From JAVBLT01 sp031553315 (lineage in GTDB: Bacteria > Verrucomicrobiota > Kiritimatiellia > RFP12 > DVOR01), in contig JAVBLT010000004.1 of the NCBI GenBank assembly GCA_031553315.1, positions 1 to 17,493 of the forward strand: a DNA stretch of 17,493 nucleotides, given 5' to 3'. How positions within the stretch are numbered: position 1 is the first letter of the stretch; every line of letters begins with the position of its first letter. The translations under genes and the position numbers were made by a program. Below the pieces are notes generated by a model. That model worked only from the letters and a program-made list of their open reading frames with translations, was not told where the DNA came from and did not search any database. Positions 6,382 to 14,557 of this stretch are shown piece after piece.

Positions 6382-8850
6382 ATGAAAACGTTTTTTGCAG
6401 CCCTTGCTTTGCCCGCCGCGCTTTGCGCCCAGCTTAAAGAACCCCCTTTCCCCTACCCCTTTGCCGCCCGGGAGGAGATCTATCGCGAAGGGTGGATCGA
6501 CCTCAACAAGAATGGTAAAAAAGACGTCTACGAAGATCCCGCCGCTTCGACCGACGCCCGCCTCGACGACCTGCTCGCACAGATGACTCCTCGTGAAAAA
6601 ATCATGCAGCTCGTCACACTCTACGGTTTTCCCCACGTGCTCAAAGACAAGCACCCCAGGGAAACCTGGAAAAGCGAAGTGTGGGCCGACGGCATCGCCA
6701 ACATCGACCAGCACGGCGACGCTTTCGGCAATGGCGGCGGCGACATGAACACCACCCCCGAGCGCAACGCCCTTTACATCAACAACACCCAGCGGTTTTT
6801 CATCGAGCAGACCCGCCTGGGCATTCCCGTGGATTTCACCAACGAAGGCATCCGCGGCGCCTGCGTGCGCGGAGCGACCAGCCTCCCCAGCCCCAACGCC
6901 CAAGGCTGCATGTGGGATACCGCCCTCGCCGAAAAACTCGGATACGTGATGGGCAAAGAATCGAAAGCCGTCGGCTATACCAACGTCTACGGCCCCATTC
7001 TCGACGTCGTCCGCGATCAGCGCTGGGGGCGCTGGGAAGGCACCCTCGGCGAGGATCCCTTCCTCGTGGCGGAAATCGGGAAAAGCATCAGCATCGGCCT
7101 TCAAAAGGGCGAAGTGGCCAACTCCCCCAAGCATTATGTGGGTTACGGCGAAAACAAGGGCGCGCGCGGCTGGGATTCGCGCACCGACCCGCACATCACC
7201 GGGCAGACCTTTGAGGCGATCCACTTCTACCCCTTTATGCGCGTCTTCAAAGAAGCTTCGCCCCTTGGCGTGATGTGCGCTTACAACGACGTCAACGGCC
7301 AGCCCGTCGCCGCCAGCCGCCACCTTCTTCACGACCGCCTGCGCGGCGAGCTCGGCTTCAAAGGGTATGTGGTTTCCGACAGCGGCGCCGTTGAGCGCCT
7401 GAACAACTCCCACCGCGTGGCGGCGGATTTGAAAGACGCCCACCGGATGCGCGTCGAGGCCGGCCTCAACGTGTGGACCACCTTCTCCCAGCCCGCCCGC
7501 GTGGCGCAATGGCTCAATGAGCTCGTCGACGAAGGCGCGCTCACCCAAGCCTCGCTCAATGAGGCGGTGCGCGATGTGCTCCGCGTAAAATTCCTCCTCC
7601 GCCTTTTCGACGCCCCCTACGTGCCCGATCCCGCCGCCGCCAATGCCGTTGTCGGGTGCGAGACCTTCCAGAACATCGCCCTTCAGGCTTCCCGCGAAGC
7701 GCTCGTGCTCCTCAAAAACGAAGCCTCCGCCCTCCCGCTCAAACCCGGCCTCAAGAAGATCGCCGTGATCGGACCCAACGCGAAAAACAACGGCGCTCCC
7801 CGCCATTACGGCCCTGCAGGCTTCAAAGCCGTCACCCCGCTCGAGGCTCTTAAAGCCGCATTCGAAGGCAGCGAAACGGAAATCACCTACGCCGAAGGCT
7901 GTAAAATCGTCGACGCCAACTGGCCTGATTCCGAGTTGATTCCCGAGCCGCTCACCCCGCAGGAAGAGGCCGAGATCGCCCAGGCCGCCGCCCTTGCCCG
8001 CGAGGCGGGCGCAGCGATCGTCTTCCTGGGCGACAGCGCCACCCGCACCTCCGGCGAGAGCCGCACCCGCAACAGCCTCGAGCTCCCCGGGCGGCAGCTC
8101 GACCTCCTGCGCGCCATCCACGCCACCGGCGCCCCCACCATCCTCGTGCTGATTCACGGCCGGCCCATGTCGATCAACTGGGCGCAGAAATACATCCCCG
8201 CCATTCTCTCCTGCGGTTTCCCCGGCGGCCACGGCGGAACCGCCATCGCCGAAGCGCTGACCGGGAAGTATAACCCCGGCGGCAAACTCAACGGCACCTG
8301 GCCCAAAACCGTGGGGCAAATTCCGCTGAACTTCCCCGCCAAGCCGAAGTCCAACGCCGAGCCCAACGTCAAAGTCACCTCCCGCGCCCACATCCCCGGG
8401 CCGCTCTATCCCTTCGGCTTCGGTCTTTCCTACACCACCTTCGACCTCGCCAACCCCAAGGTTGAGCCCGGCGAAGACGGCTACACCGTCGGCATCGACG
8501 TCGCCAACACCGGCGCCGTCGCCGGCGACGAAGTGATCCAGCTCTACATCAGCTACACCCAGGCCCCCGTCAACTGGTTCGACCAAATGCTCCGCGGGTT
8601 CGCGCGGGTGCACCTCAAGCCCGGCGAGACCCGCACCGTGACCCTTCCCCTGCCTGCGCGGCATCTCGACATCGCCATCGACGCCGAAAAATGGATCCGC
8701 CCCGCCACGCCCTTCGAGATCCGCCTCGGCACCTCCTCGACCGACATCAAATACCGCATTCTGATGAAAGACGGCAAACCTGTCAAGACCGAGCGCGTCG
8801 ACCCCGCCAAAACGAAATCGAACGACGACCTGAACCCGCTGACCGCTTAG
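6382..8850 (+). CDS. secreted GH3 glycoside hydrolase (beta-glucosidase/beta-xylosidase type)
   Basis: Predicted exported retaining exo-beta-glycosidase, 822 aa. ATG 6382 was chosen because AAAGGA is 6 nt upstream; the ATG three bases earlier is possible. A signal peptide follows (MKTFFAALALPAALCA). Near the mature N-terminus is a calcium-loop-like motif, DLNKNGKKDVYED (40-52), seen in many GH3 enzymes of gut and marine bacteria. The TIM-barrel domain has the nucleophile Asp333 in YVVSDSGAV, the conserved KHYVGYGENKGARG segment and RWGRWEGTLGEDP. The alpha/beta sandwich domain has SGESRTRNSLELPGRQ, with Glu559 as the likely acid/base. A C-terminal fibronectin III-like domain covers about residues 690-790 (YPFGFGLSYTTF, then GDEVIQLYI). 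Sugar specificity cannot be read from sequence. The TAG stop coincides with the left end of the MITE-like element. Confidence 0.92.
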   Translation: MKTFFAALALPAALCAQLKEPPFPYPFAAREEIYREGWIDLNKNGKKDVYEDPAASTDARLDDLLAQMTPREKIMQLVTLYGFPHVLKDKHPRETWKSEVWADGIANIDQHGDAFGNGGGDMNTTPERNALYINNTQRFFIEQTRLGIPVDFTNEGIRGACVRGATSLPSPNAQGCMWDTALAEKLGYVMGKESKAVGYTNVYGPILDVVRDQRWGRWEGTLGEDPFLVAEIGKSISIGLQKGEVANSPKHYVGYGENKGARGWDSRTDPHITGQTFEAIHFYPFMRVFKEASPLGVMCAYNDVNGQPVAASRHLLHDRLRGELGFKGYVVSDSGAVERLNNSHRVAADLKDAHRMRVEAGLNVWTTFSQPARVAQWLNELVDEGALTQASLNEAVRDVLRVKFLLRLFDAPYVPDPAAANAVVGCETFQNIALQASREALVLLKNEASALPLKPGLKKIAVIGPNAKNNGAPRHYGPAGFKAVTPLEALKAAFEGSETEITYAEGCKIVDANWPDSELIPEPLTPQEEAEIAQAAALAREAGAAIVFLGDSATRTSGESRTRNSLELPGRQLDLLRAIHATGAPTILVLIHGRPMSINWAQKYIPAILSCGFPGGHGGTAIAEALTGKYNPGGKLNGTWPKTVGQIPLNFPAKPKSNAEPNVKVTSRAHIPGPLYPFGFGLSYTTFDLANPKVEPGEDGYTVGIDVANTGAVAGDEVIQLYISYTQAPVNWFDQMLRGFARVHLKPGETRTVTLPLPARHLDIAIDAEKWIRPATPFEIRLGTSSTDIKYRILMKDGKPVKTERVDPAKTKSNDDLNPLTA

Positions 8851-9011
8851 AGCATATTTCGATTGATCTTTCCGCTTTTTCTCAGTGCTTTTTGTTTTTG
8901 AACTTCACCCTTTCAGATCGCCGTAGCGTTGCTACGGCTCACCTCAAGCGTTTTGTCAAAACCAAAATTCACCTTCGCAAAATACGGAAATCTCATTCGA
9001 AACATGCTCTA
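8848..9011 (+). mobile_element. MITE-like inverted-repeat element, copy 2 (complete, about 160 bp)
   Basis: A complete non-coding element. The two ends are inverted repeats of about 27 bp, including TA, with about 4 mismatches: left TAGAGCATATTTCGATTGA, right (reverse complement) TAGAGCATGTTTCGAATGA. The TA at 8848-8849 and at 9010-9011 looks like a 2-bp target duplication, as made by IS630/Tc1-mariner-type transposases. The interior has the CCGTAGC-GTT-GCTACGG hairpin (8921-8937) and A/T-rich arms. No transposase is encoded, so mobilisation would need one elsewhere in the genome. It lies between the convergent GH3 and GNAT genes. Copy 1 at 1-140 is in the opposite orientation and nearly identical. 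Confidence 0.8.
8921..8937. repeat. internal hairpin of element copy 2
   Basis: Perfect 7-bp stem and 3-nt loop, CCGTAGC-GTT-GCTACGG, identical in both copies of the element. It sits near the middle of the element. No poly-T follows. Confidence 0.7.
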
Positions 9012-9049
9012 GGGAAACACTGATCACGCATTGGAAATTCGCAGAAAGC

Positions 9050-9646
9050 CTATTTTTTCGCAAGATCTGAATCGAGCTCGCGGTCGAGCGCGGCGACCTC
9101 TTCGGCGGCGAGGCGCTCGAAAACGGGGTCGTAGATGAAATGCCCGGATATTCCCGCGAGCGCTCCCGGCTCAAGCTCGATTGCCATGAGCGCATCCGGC
9201 GCGATGCCGTTATCCAGGGTGATGCCGAAGGCTGAGGCGGGCTTGAAGCCGAAGCGGGGGTAGTAGGCGGGGTGGCCGAGGATGAGGATGGCGCGGCAGC
9301 CGAGCCGGCGGGCTTTTTCGAGAGAGTGGCCGATGAGGGCGGCGCCGATGCCCCGCCGCTGGAATTCGGGCTTTACGCTGAGGGGGCCGAAGGTGAGGGT
9401 CTCGATGGTTTTGCCTTGGAGGGTGGCGATGCCGCTGCGGGTGTAGGCGATGTGGCCGACGATTTTTCCGCTGTGTTCCGCCACGAAATCCAACTCGGGA
9501 ACGAAGGCTTCGACGGTTCGCATTTTGCGCACAAGGAGGTGTTCGTCGCAGCGTTCGCGGCCGGGAAGCCGGAGGTCGCGGAAGGCTTCGCGGGTGAGTT
9601 TCTCCACGGCGCGGTGATCGGCGGGGGTTTCAAGGCGAATATTCAT
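9050..9646 (-). CDS. GNAT-family N-acetyltransferase (YhbS-like)
   Basis: Predicted cytoplasmic acetyl-CoA-dependent N-acetyltransferase, 198 aa, normal length for the family; the acceptor is unknown. The start MNIRLETPADHRAVEKL is typical of GNAT proteins. The acetyl-CoA pyrophosphate-binding motif A is VKPEFQRRGIGAALI (91-105). The later LGHPAYYPRFGF (123-134) is characteristic of the YhbS-like (COG3153) branch. I chose ATG 9646 because the homology begins there; the open frame runs 48 codons further up but crosses the strong hairpin at 9663-9701 and is rich in Arg. No clear Shine-Dalgarno is seen. It is convergent with GH3 across the MITE-like element and has no evident link to the polysaccharide genes. 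Confidence 0.88.
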   Translation of the reverse strand: MNIRLETPADHRAVEKLTREAFRDLRLPGRERCDEHLLVRKMRTVEAFVPELDFVAEHSGKIVGHIAYTRSGIATLQGKTIETLTFGPLSVKPEFQRRGIGAALIGHSLEKARRLGCRAILILGHPAYYPRFGFKPASAFGITLDNGIAPDALMAIELEPGALAGISGHFIYDPVFERLAAEEVAALDRELDSDLAKK

Positions 9647-9662
9647 TGCGGCATGGTAACAC

Positions 9663-9701
9663 AAATAAGCGGCCGTTTCCACTGGAAACGGCCGCTTATT
9701 T
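9663..9701 (-). terminator. strong intrinsic terminator of the 965-residue protein gene
   Basis: A perfect 18-bp stem, AAATAAGCGGCCGTTTCC with its exact complement, and a 3-nt loop. It lies 16 nt after the stop of the 9718-12615 gene and is followed on the minus strand by a TTATTTGTGTT tract. Because the arms end in AAATAA/TTATTT it could work on both strands. It lies 16 bp before the GNAT start codon, so it might also be part of the GNAT leader. Confidence 0.8.
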
Positions 9702-9717
9702 ATCAGTTTGAGGCGGA

Positions 9718-9810
9718 TCAATAGAGGGTGATGAGTACGCCGGCGCGTTTGTCGAGGAAGATGCCGGCGGCGTCGCGCGCGATCCGCCATTTTTCAGGGA
9801 TTCCGGTGAA
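9718..9810 (-). other. shared C-terminal module of the 965-residue protein
   Basis: The last 30 residues begin FTGIPEKWRI, pass through DAAGIFLDKR and end AGVLITLY. They align with the last 31 residues of the 901-residue protein: FTG(I/L)P, then RI, an acidic/Gly turn, a short beta strand, a basic residue, and G-x-L-I-x-x-Y at the very end. The FTGxP part may be the last beta-helix cap; the final GxLIxxY tail has no explanation that I recognise. Confidence 0.55.
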
Positions 9811-12615
9811 GGCGGAGCTCAGGGGACCTCCCTGCGGCGCGGCGGCGGTCTGGATGAGGTAGACTTTCACCTGGTCGGCGAGCGCCTCGGGAGCGATGTC
9901 GAGCGCGACGGTGCCTCCGGAGGGCAGGGTGAGAGTGCCGACGCTGAGAATCTTCATGGGGGCGCTGAAGGCGAGGGTTGAGCCGGCCTGGAGGGTGAGG
10001 GAGCCTTCGATGGTTCCGCCCACGTTGGCGAGGGTGCCGCCGTTGGCGAGGGTGACGGCGCTGTCGCTTTCGGCGGCGGCGAGGGTTCCGGTCACGGCGA
10101 GGGTGGCGTTGGCGCCGATGGTGAGGGTTTCGATTTTATCGCTTTTGCCGTTGCCGATTTCAACGTTGGCGAAGGTATAGGTCTGGGGGGTGTCGCCGGT
10201 GAGGATGGCGCCGACGGCGGCGGGGGTGGCGCCGGTGTTGTCGCTGCGGTGGCGAACGGTGAGCGTGCCCATGTTCGCGCCTGTACCGCCTTTGAAGGTG
10301 AGGGTGTGGCCGTTGACCCACAGGTTGAGCGGAAGATCGGCGCGGCCCGAGAGGGTTCCGGCGACGGTAAGGTTGCCGTCGATGGCGGCGTTGACGGCTT
10401 TGGCGATGCCCAGGCTGAGGGTGGGCGCGGTTTGGGCGCTTTGAGCCACGGTGATTGCGGAGGCGAGGGTGTCGATGGATTTTCCGGTGAGGGTGGCATC
10501 GGCCATCACTTCGAGCTGACCGCCGAGGGTGGTGGGCGCCGTCTCTCCCTGAAGGCGGAGGGCGCCGCCCCATGCTTCGGCGAAAGCGCCGCCTTCGCCT
10601 GCGATGCGGATGGTGCGGGTTTGGGCGTTTTCCATCCAGAGCTGGGCGCCGGGCATGACTTCGATGACGGCTTTGTCGGAAAGGGCGGAGCCTTTGAAGC
10701 GGATTTTGGGGTATTGGGTCGTGTCGTGCGAGGTGGCGGCGAGCTGGCGGAGGGTGCCGGTGAAATAGTTGCCGGTGCCGAGCGTGACCTTGCCGTCTGC
10801 ATTCATGACCACTTCGAGGGTGCCGCCGCCGGAGAGATGGGTCAGGGTGGGAACGGCGGTGGCGGTGAATTGGGCGGTGCCGGCGGGGTCGATCTGAATC
10901 TTTCCGGGGGTCGTGGCCTGGGTGCCCAGGTCGGCGATCCCGTTTCGGACAATCAGGTTGCCGGCGAGGGTGCTGTTGTCGCCGGTCAATGTGAGGGTGG
11001 CGGCTTCCTGGAGGAGGGCGGAGCCGGCGAGGGTGCCGATGGTGAAGCTGCCCGGGCCGGCGATCAGGGCGGGGGCGATGCGGGCGGAGGGCGGGGCGGG
11101 CGGGGCAAAGGAGTCGGCCTTGGCGGAGTCGCCGCCCCAGGTGTTGGGAACGACGGGGCCGGCGAGGGTTGCGGCGTCGAGCAACGTCCAGGTTATGCCG
11201 TCCGTGCTGGCATGGAGCTGCCAGGCGGTGGCGTTGCGGCCGTCGGCGGAGCAGAGGCGGTAACCGTTGAAGGCGACGCCGCCGGGGATGGTGACGATGG
11301 CGGCGACGAGGCCGTCGCTGAACCGCGCCGGGGTGGTGTTGTTGATCCAGAGCTTATTCCACTCGTATCGCCCGTTTGTGGTGGGGGTGGTGTCGCTGGA
11401 TTGGCCGTAGTAGCCGTCGATCAGAGCGGCGGGGGCTTCGTTGAGGGAGCTGTTGTTGCCGTTGGCGTTGCCCGGGGTGAGGGCGACGGTGGAGCCGGCG
11501 GGCCATGCCACGGGGGTTGTACCGTTGAAGAGCATGAGCTCGCCGACTGCGGCATGACCGGCGGTGTCGCTCGCGGTGAAGGTGAGCTTGAGGTAACCGG
11601 CTTTCACGGTGGCGCCGGGGAGCGCGCCCAGGGTGGCGATGGTTTGGACGGTGCCTTCGGCGGCGGTGATTTTTTCGGCCTGCACGGGGGCTGTGAAGGC
11701 GGCGCTGAGGGTGGCGGCGAGGGCGGTGGCCTGGATGGCTCCGGCGCCGGTGAAGGTGTAGCCTTCGCCGGAAACGGTCATGCGGTCGGGGCGGACGTCT
11801 TCCCCGACGACGACGTCCTTGGCGGAGACGCCTTCGGGGAAGACCACGATGTCGCCATGGGCGAAGGCGGCGGGGGCGGAATCTCTGAGCCAGTTGGCGG
11901 CGGAGGTGTCCCAGACGGCGGAGCCGGAGGCGCCGTTCCAGATGAGGGCGGAGGGAAGAGCCATGGCTTGGGCGACCTGGGCGGCGTCATAGGTGGTATC
12001 GTCGACCAGGACGCGGGCGACGGAAAGCCCGGCCGAGCCGATCCAGAGCTCGGCGCAGGAGGTGGGGATGAGGTCGTTCCAAAGGCCGACGGTGGCGGCG
12101 GCGCCGTCGATGTAGATTTTGATGCCGTCCGTCCACCAATTGCTTGAGGTGGGTTCGGGAAAGGCGACTGCGACATGGAACCAGGTGTTGGCCGAAACGG
12201 CGAGGGAGGAGGCCTGGTCGGAGTCGCCGACTTTTCTCAGGCCGATTTTGCCGTCGCTTCTCACAAAAAGGGAGACGCCGTAGCTTTTGACATTGGCCTG
12301 GGAGGCGTCGCCGACGATGCGGAAGAGTTCGCGTTCGCTTCCGACGGAGGGCACTTTGAACCACCCGGCGTAGGTGCCGCTCTTCACGGCGCCGGTGTTG
12401 CCTCCGCTCCAATATTGAAAGATCCGCCCTGAAACCCAGGGATTATCCGCGGCGGGCAGTTTCACGGCGGCGGGCAGCACGGTGGCGCCTACGGGATCGG
12501 GGCCGGCTTCGGTGCCGGAGAAAGCGTTTTCATACACCACGGCGGCTTGGGCGGCCGATGCGAAAACAAAAACCAAAGCACTGATCATGCTTCCTGATTT
12601 ATTGAATGACGACAT
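9718..12615 (-). CDS. large secreted LamG/discoidin-like/beta-strand-repeat protein
   Basis: A 965-aa exported, non-enzymatic-looking protein, probably a cell-surface or matrix protein that binds carbohydrate. ATG 12615 has AAGGAG 6 nt upstream. A signal peptide ends near AQA (24). Residues about 30-215 look like a LamG/concanavalin-type domain (GTYAGWFKVPS, WFHVAVAF, GIKIYIDG). IWNGASGSAVWDTSAANW (225-242) is the opening signature of autotransporter-associated beta-strand repeat proteins. Residues about 335-485 resemble a discoidin (F5/8 type C) domain (ELMLFN, then GYRLCSADGRNATAWQLHAS and DGITWTLLD). Residues about 515-910 are Gly/Thr/Ala/Leu-rich beta-helix-like repeats. No autotransporter barrel or PEP-CTERM tail is present; the protein ends in FTGIPEKWRI and GVLITLY, matching the end of the 14558-17263 product. 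It has its own promoter and a strong terminator. Function is inferred. Confidence 0.85.
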   Translation of the reverse strand: MSSFNKSGSMISALVFVFASAAQAAVVYENAFSGTEAGPDPVGATVLPAAVKLPAADNPWVSGRIFQYWSGGNTGAVKSGTYAGWFKVPSVGSERELFRIVGDASQANVKSYGVSLFVRSDGKIGLRKVGDSDQASSLAVSANTWFHVAVAFPEPTSSNWWTDGIKIYIDGAAATVGLWNDLIPTSCAELWIGSAGLSVARVLVDDTTYDAAQVAQAMALPSALIWNGASGSAVWDTSAANWLRDSAPAAFAHGDIVVFPEGVSAKDVVVGEDVRPDRMTVSGEGYTFTGAGAIQATALAATLSAAFTAPVQAEKITAAEGTVQTIATLGALPGATVKAGYLKLTFTASDTAGHAAVGELMLFNGTTPVAWPAGSTVALTPGNANGNNSSLNEAPAALIDGYYGQSSDTTPTTNGRYEWNKLWINNTTPARFSDGLVAAIVTIPGGVAFNGYRLCSADGRNATAWQLHASTDGITWTLLDAATLAGPVVPNTWGGDSAKADSFAPPAPPSARIAPALIAGPGSFTIGTLAGSALLQEAATLTLTGDNSTLAGNLIVRNGIADLGTQATTPGKIQIDPAGTAQFTATAVPTLTHLSGGGTLEVVMNADGKVTLGTGNYFTGTLRQLAATSHDTTQYPKIRFKGSALSDKAVIEVMPGAQLWMENAQTRTIRIAGEGGAFAEAWGGALRLQGETAPTTLGGQLEVMADATLTGKSIDTLASAITVAQSAQTAPTLSLGIAKAVNAAIDGNLTVAGTLSGRADLPLNLWVNGHTLTFKGGTGANMGTLTVRHRSDNTGATPAAVGAILTGDTPQTYTFANVEIGNGKSDKIETLTIGANATLAVTGTLAAAESDSAVTLANGGTLANVGGTIEGSLTLQAGSTLAFSAPMKILSVGTLTLPSGGTVALDIAPEALADQVKVYLIQTAAAPQGGPLSSAFTGIPEKWRIARDAAGIFLDKRAGVLITLY

Positions 12616-12663
12616 ATTAATCTCCTTAACGCCGGCGAAGTGTTTTACTCACCTACATGTTTA

Positions 12664-12692
12664 AGGGTACCTGATTCATTTTAAACCGTCAA
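12664..12692 (-). promoter_or_regulatory. candidate sigma70-type promoter of the 965-residue protein gene
   Basis: On the minus strand TTGACG (12687-12692) and TACCCT (12664-12669) are spaced 17 bp. The -35 box is strong and the -10 box weak, which would fit a promoter needing an activator. It lies about 50 nt before ATG 12615. Confidence 0.5.
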
Positions 12693-12730
12693 GCCAAAGA
12701 GATGCGGTTTTTCAAAATTTATTTAAAGTG

Positions 12731-12744
12731 GATACAGCTGTATC
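12731..12744. promoter_or_regulatory. 14-bp perfect palindrome, possible operator
   Basis: GATACAGCTGTATC reads the same on both strands. It lies between the GH2 stop and the promoter of the 965-residue protein gene, centred about 80 bp upstream of the predicted transcription start. A dimeric regulator (for example LacI- or GntR-type) could bind there. As an RNA hairpin it would have only a 5-bp stem, so it is a poor terminator. Confidence 0.35.
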
Positions 12745-12759
12745 GGAACATGCGAGGCC

Positions 12760-14553
12760 TCACGGGGTCATCCAGGCGCCGAAGAGGGTCTGGTTGAGGG
12801 CGGCGATTTCGTCGACGGGGAATTTTTTGCGGATTTCGCGTGTGTAGGTGAGGAGGCCGTTTTTCTCGTTTTCCACGTCGGTCGTCTGGGTGTAGATGAA
12901 GCCGCTGACGCCGGGGTCGAGGGTGAGGGGAGCGTATCGGGGGGCGAGCTTCTGGTAGAGGTCGTAGCCGTATTCGCCGACGACGGAGGCGCGGGCGGTG
13001 GGGACGGGGGCGTTGGTGGTGCCGTAGCAGTGGTAGTCGATGATGTCTCCCAGGCCGATGTCCCACTGGTTTTTGCCTTGGCGCTCCCAGCCGGCTTCGC
13101 CGCTTTCGTGGTTGATGAGGCGGCTGGGGTCGAGCTCGCGGGCGACGTTGACCATGCGGGTGACGATTTCGCGGCTCTTTTGGGAAATGGGGGAGGTTTT
13201 TTTGATGCCGAGGCCTTCGTTGAAGAGGACCCAGGAGACGACGCTGGGGTGGTTGCGGAGCGTTTCGATCATGCGGCGGAGCTCGAGCTCGTATTGGCCG
13301 ACGGGTTCGGGCATGCCTTCGGGGATCTGGTGCCACTGGAGGCCGTTGGCGGAGGGCATATCCTGCCACACGAGCAGGCCGAGGCGGTCGGCCCAGCAGT
13401 ACCAGCGGGCGGGTTCCACTTTGAGGTGCTTGCGGGCGAGGTTGAAGCCGAAGCGTTTGGTCATTTCGATGTCGTGGCGGAGGGCGTCGTCGGAGGGGGC
13501 GGTGTAGATGCCGTCGGGCCAGTAGCCTTGGTCGAGGAGGCCGTTTTGCACGATGAAGCGGTTGTTGAGCATCATGCGGGTGATGCCGTTTTTGTCTTTG
13601 CCGAGGGCGCTTTTGCGCATGCCGAAGTAGGATTCGGCCTGGTCTTTGCCGAGGGTGACGCGCAGGTCGTAGAGGAAGGGGTCGTGGGGCCACCAGAGCC
13701 TGGCGCCGGGAATGGGGATGGCGATGGCGGAATTGGCGGCTCCCTGGCCTTTGGCGATGGTCTTGCCGCCGGCGCTTACGGTGATTCGCGCGTTTTGACC
13801 TTCGGGGGCGCGCACGGTGACGGTGAGGGTGGAGGTGTCGATGTCGGTATCGATTTTCAGGGATTCGATGCCGTCTTTTACGACCGGTTCGAGCCAGACG
13901 GTCTGCCAGATGCCGCTGCAGGGGGTGTATTCGATGGGGCCGGGGTTGAGTTTCTGCTTGCCGCAGGGCTGGTTGCCTTCGGTGGGGTCCCACACGCCGA
14001 CGGTGATCTCCTCTTCGCCGCCGGGGCTGAGGTGGGGGGTGATGTTGAAGGAGAAGGGGTCGTAACCGCCCTGGTGGGCGCCGACGGATTTTCCGTTGAT
14101 GAACACTTCGGTCTCCCAATCCACTGCGCCGAAGCGGAGCCACACCTCTTTTCCCTTCCAGCTTTCGGGCACGCGGAAGGTGCGCCTGTACCACATGCGG
14201 TCGTGCCGGCTCACGCGGATCTGGAGCCCTGAAAGCTGCGATTCCACGGGGAACGGCACGAGGATTTTCCGCTCGAAGGTTTCGGGTTTCGCCCCCGCCC
14301 GGGGGGTGAAGGTGAAATCCCAAAACCCGTTGAGGTTGAGCCACTCTTTTCTGACGAGCTGGGGGCGGGGGTATTCGGGCAGCACGCTGCCGGGATCGAG
14401 CGTTTCGCCCCAGCGGGTGAGGCCGAAGCGGTGGACGACGGGTTTTCCGGTGATGTTGCCTTCGATCGCGCTGGCGCCGGTGAAGGCGGGGATCTTATGG
14501 GCGAAGGCGGCGGAAAGAGCGGTTGCGAGGAGAGGGAGGAGGATGTTTTTCAT
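12760..14553 (-). CDS. secreted GH2 beta-glycosidase
   Basis: Predicted exported retaining beta-glycosidase of family GH2 (galactosidase, glucuronidase, mannosidase or similar), 597 aa. Signal peptide MKNILLPLLATALSAAFA. Residues about 65-220 are the sugar-binding jelly-roll domain (LNLNGFWDF, WYRRTFRVP, VFINGKSVGAHQGGYDPFSF). An Ig-like domain covers about 225-315, then a TIM barrel from about 320 to the end. The acid/base is Glu446 in SWVLFNEG, and the nucleophile is Glu527 in VVGEYGY. NLARKHLKVEPARWYCWADRLG (370-391) includes the family pattern before the active site. It lacks the extra C-terminal domains of LacZ-size enzymes. It starts 4 nt after the stop of the upstream 901-residue gene, with no good ribosome site of its own, so translation is probably coupled. 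Substrate specificity is not determinable here. Confidence 0.9.
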   Translation of the reverse strand: MKNILLPLLATALSAAFAHKIPAFTGASAIEGNITGKPVVHRFGLTRWGETLDPGSVLPEYPRPQLVRKEWLNLNGFWDFTFTPRAGAKPETFERKILVPFPVESQLSGLQIRVSRHDRMWYRRTFRVPESWKGKEVWLRFGAVDWETEVFINGKSVGAHQGGYDPFSFNITPHLSPGGEEEITVGVWDPTEGNQPCGKQKLNPGPIEYTPCSGIWQTVWLEPVVKDGIESLKIDTDIDTSTLTVTVRAPEGQNARITVSAGGKTIAKGQGAANSAIAIPIPGARLWWPHDPFLYDLRVTLGKDQAESYFGMRKSALGKDKNGITRMMLNNRFIVQNGLLDQGYWPDGIYTAPSDDALRHDIEMTKRFGFNLARKHLKVEPARWYCWADRLGLLVWQDMPSANGLQWHQIPEGMPEPVGQYELELRRMIETLRNHPSVVSWVLFNEGLGIKKTSPISQKSREIVTRMVNVARELDPSRLINHESGEAGWERQGKNQWDIGLGDIIDYHCYGTTNAPVPTARASVVGEYGYDLYQKLAPRYAPLTLDPGVSGFIYTQTTDVENEKNGLLTYTREIRKKFPVDEIAALNQTLFGAWMTP

Positions 14554-14557
14554 GGTG

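Noticed and set aside
6358..8664. 768-codon open frame on the minus strand opposite GH3
   Set aside because: Its product is Gly/Ala/Glu/Val-rich low-complexity sequence with no recognisable domain, and GH3 on the other strand has full family motifs. It reflects codon bias.
10249..12147. 632-codon plus-strand open frame opposite the 965-residue protein
   Set aside because: Extremely Gly-rich product without domains; it is an antisense shadow of a gene with a signal peptide, a ribosome site and recognisable domains.
13030..14232. 400-codon plus-strand open frame opposite GH2
   Set aside because: Low-complexity product; GH2 has both catalytic glutamates and a complete domain set on the minus strand.
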